From: Mucilaginibacter sp.
GTDB lineage: Bacteria > Bacteroidota > Bacteroidia > Sphingobacteriales > Sphingobacteriaceae
DNA: 64,000 bases
NCBI GenBank assembly: GCA_030445275.1
Contig: JAUCSE010000042.1
Span: 94,147 to 158,146 of the forward strand
Direction: 5' to 3'
Shown here: positions 62,878 to 64,000 of the stretch, one piece after another
How the letters are laid out: every line of letters starts with the position of its first letter
Position numbering within the stretch: the stretch's first letter is position 1
Made by a program: the position numbers and the translations under genes
The notes under the pieces: model-generated
Seen by the model: only the letters and a program-made list of their open reading frames with translations
What the model was told of the DNA's origin: nothing
The model's database searches: none

Positions 62878-63252
62878 ATGAAAAAATTATTGCTCATCAT
62901 TATTTTATCAACCACTATCAGCACACTGGCATCCGCACAAGTTACCCCACCAGTATTAAACGGGGATACGGTAACTTATTTAGGTCACAGACTTTACACC
63001 AATCATAGAATTACCTTATTATATGGTTCAAAACCAAGCAGAGATTTCGCATTTGCCTATGGTTCGGTTTTAAACAGTCAACTATCAGCTAGCTACTGTA
63101 ATCAAACAGTTTTGATCAAAGAGTTCAAAAAAATTGATGGTAAATATTATGCCAGTGGTCAATTAGAAAAAGTTACAGGCGTATTAAACAGTAAAAACTG
63201 CTTAATAGATATACAAGCTGCTATTGATTGGAAGGAAATACAAGTTGAATAA
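62878..63252 (+). CDS. Small exported hypothetical protein
   Basis: A 124-residue exported protein with a clear signal peptide (MKKLLLIIILSTTISTLASAQ). The mature part is beta-rich with two Cys residues (SASYCNQT, NSKNCLID) that could pair. Contains GDTVTYLGHRLYTNHRITLLYGS. No family recognised. It follows the propeller protein gene by 72 bp and may be co-expressed with it. Confidence 0.75.
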   Translation: MKKLLLIIILSTTISTLASAQVTPPVLNGDTVTYLGHRLYTNHRITLLYGSKPSRDFAFAYGSVLNSQLSASYCNQTVLIKEFKKIDGKYYASGQLEKVTGVLNSKNCLIDIQAAIDWKEIQVE

Positions 63253-63337
63253 ACCGCGGCACTTGATGGACTACCGTATTTTTAAACCATTGGGGTTTTA
63301 AGGATAATAGCCCATGATTAGGCAGACGAAAGAATAA

Positions 63338-63382
63338 GCGCAGAGGCTTGCCCACCATGCTTCGACGGAGCTCAGCATGACA
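63338..63382. repeat. GTCATGCTGAGC-family repeat (half copy)
   Basis: GCGCAGAGGCTTGCCCACCA followed by CTTCGACGGAGCTCAGCATG, i.e. the right half of the family element only. Confidence 0.7.
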
Positions 63383-63435
63383 CCCTTTTTCGTAGAAATA
63401 TTTTCACAGGCTTTTATTCTTTTAAGGAGGCTAAT

Positions 63436-63756
63436 TCATTCCTTTATCCAGGCCCAATATTTTCTTCGGAATAAATAAGTCGCGTCGGCCTCATGGCGGT
63501 AGGCTTCTCTTTCAAAGATAATCTGCAGGTAAGCCTGGTCATGATTCTTGTATCGGTAGCGGTTATACAGATAATTCAGTGCATAAAGAATGTAGAATGG
63601 TATAACCAGCAACTCCAACTGTTGCCGTAAATGGATACGTTCATGGCGGATAAGTACCTCGTCACCCCGTAAGCGTTTATGATTTACCAATACAAAAGGG
63701 AACAATGCCATGCCGGCAGGCTTCATAAAAGGAACAACGATCACCGGAAACTGCAT
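63436..63756 (-). CDS. Small M56-like membrane zincin candidate
   Basis: A 106-residue protein with a predicted zinc motif HERIH (38-42) on a helix (IRHERIHLRQQLELL), a following hydrophobic helix (VIPFYILYALNYLY) and a C-terminal FEREAYRHEAD segment whose Glu could be a third ligand. This arrangement matches the catalytic core region of BlaR1/M56-type membrane peptidases, but the protein is far shorter, so it is a mini-form or a stand-alone family. Not a fragment by sign of frameshift: start and stop are clean. Function inferred only from the motif. Confidence 0.68.
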   Translation of the reverse strand: MQFPVIVVPFMKPAGMALFPFVLVNHKRLRGDEVLIRHERIHLRQQLELLVIPFYILYALNYLYNRYRYKNHDQAYLQIIFEREAYRHEADATYLFRRKYWAWIKE

Positions 63757-63838
63757 AACACAAGCTTTTTAACCTTTATATCTTACCTGAAACGCCCATA
63801 GTTAACTAAATGCAAACATCATATTATGTAAAAGTACG

Positions 63839-63895
63839 TGAGTTCGGGATAAGTAATGAGTATCATATATTAAAAAACCATGTCATTTCCTTTAG
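63839..63895. repeat. Truncated GTCATTTCGA-family element with its left flank
   Basis: GAGTTCGGGATAAGTAATGA and CCATGTCATTTC match the left flank and first bases of the copy at 29343, then the similarity ends (CTTTAG...). It is a broken copy preserving the flank. Confidence 0.55.
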
Positions 63896-64000
63896 ATTAG
63901 CTTCAACAAAATAATATAGGTTGTTATTATTGTTGAAGCTTTCTTTTTGCTTCTTTTTCTTTGTTAATAACTATGATTTTTGTGGAAAAAGTTAACAGCG

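Noticed and set aside
1..64000. Phage, integrative element, restriction or other defence genes
   Set aside because: No integrase, transposase, capsid, methylase or nuclease-type defence gene was recognised; the only mobile-type sequences are the group II intron and the palindromic repeats.

Overview
The window reads as chromosomal DNA of a soil- or plant-associated Bacteroidota bacterium, most likely family Sphingobacteriaceae (Mucilaginibacter or Pedobacter-like). The evidence is a SusC/SusD pair with an N-terminal STN domain and a FecR/ECF sigma pair beside it, several TonB-dependent receptors, GLPGLI and DUF4249-like proteins, LytS/LytTR two-component pairs, many lipoproteins and moderate GC content. 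The genus is an inference; no rRNA is present. The only RNA genes seen are one tRNA-His and a group II intron ribozyme.

Layout. 0-4.7 kb: a DUF5648-like lipoprotein, tRNA-His, copper ATPase CopA, RNase HI and a small phosphoesterase. 4.9-10.7 kb: a glycan/glycoprotein unit of GH92 alpha-mannosidase, GH29 alpha-fucosidase, basic-secretory-protein-type peptidase and a LacI regulator, with a perfect LacI-type palindrome upstream. 11.0-13.6 kb: amino-acid permease plus a PLP-dependent trans-sulfuration-type enzyme. 13.6-16.7 kb: PD40 propeller, lipoprotein, SDR, SnoaL-like protein and a small membrane protein. 17.3-19.9 kb: LytTR regulator, LytS kinase, DUF2306 membrane protein and a 38-residue membrane peptide in one operon. 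20.1-23.1 kb: a three-part beta-helix/beta-propeller protein. 24-31.5 kb: mostly redox enzymes (alditol-oxidase-like, amine-oxidase-like, HIBADH-like, FAD_oxidored) and an acyltransferase.

31.5-39.4 kb is a nutrient-acquisition locus on the minus strand: ECF sigma, FecR, SusC, SusD, then a 647-bp group II intron without any reverse-transcriptase ORF, a terminator and the FAD oxidoreductase. 39.8-41.7 kb holds a second LytS/LytTR pair whose sensor has a Met-rich periplasmic loop. 42.1-43.2 kb: a metallo-beta-lactamase-fold gene followed by a decayed partial copy. 43.2-47 kb: TonB-receptor-like barrel, GLPGLI protein and a small secreted two-cysteine peptide in one operon. 47.7-52.4 kb: FKBP lipoprotein, DUF4249-like lipoprotein and TonB-dependent receptor. 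52.6-59.2 kb: TetR plus a complete RND tripartite efflux pump, with the same inverted repeat upstream of both transcription units. 59.3-63.8 kb: an unknown protein, a cytoplasmic HtrA-like protease, a propeller protein with a TonB-C-like domain, a small exported protein and a mini-zincin-like membrane protein.

Intergenic regions carry several families of interspersed palindromic repeats (about 60-140 bp), in places nested inside one another. I saw no CRISPR array, phage, transposase or recognisable defence system. The strongest unusual features are the ORF-less group II intron in the sus locus, the secreted-peptide/GLPGLI/TonB operon, the Met-rich sensor kinase, and the nested palindromic repeat cassettes.
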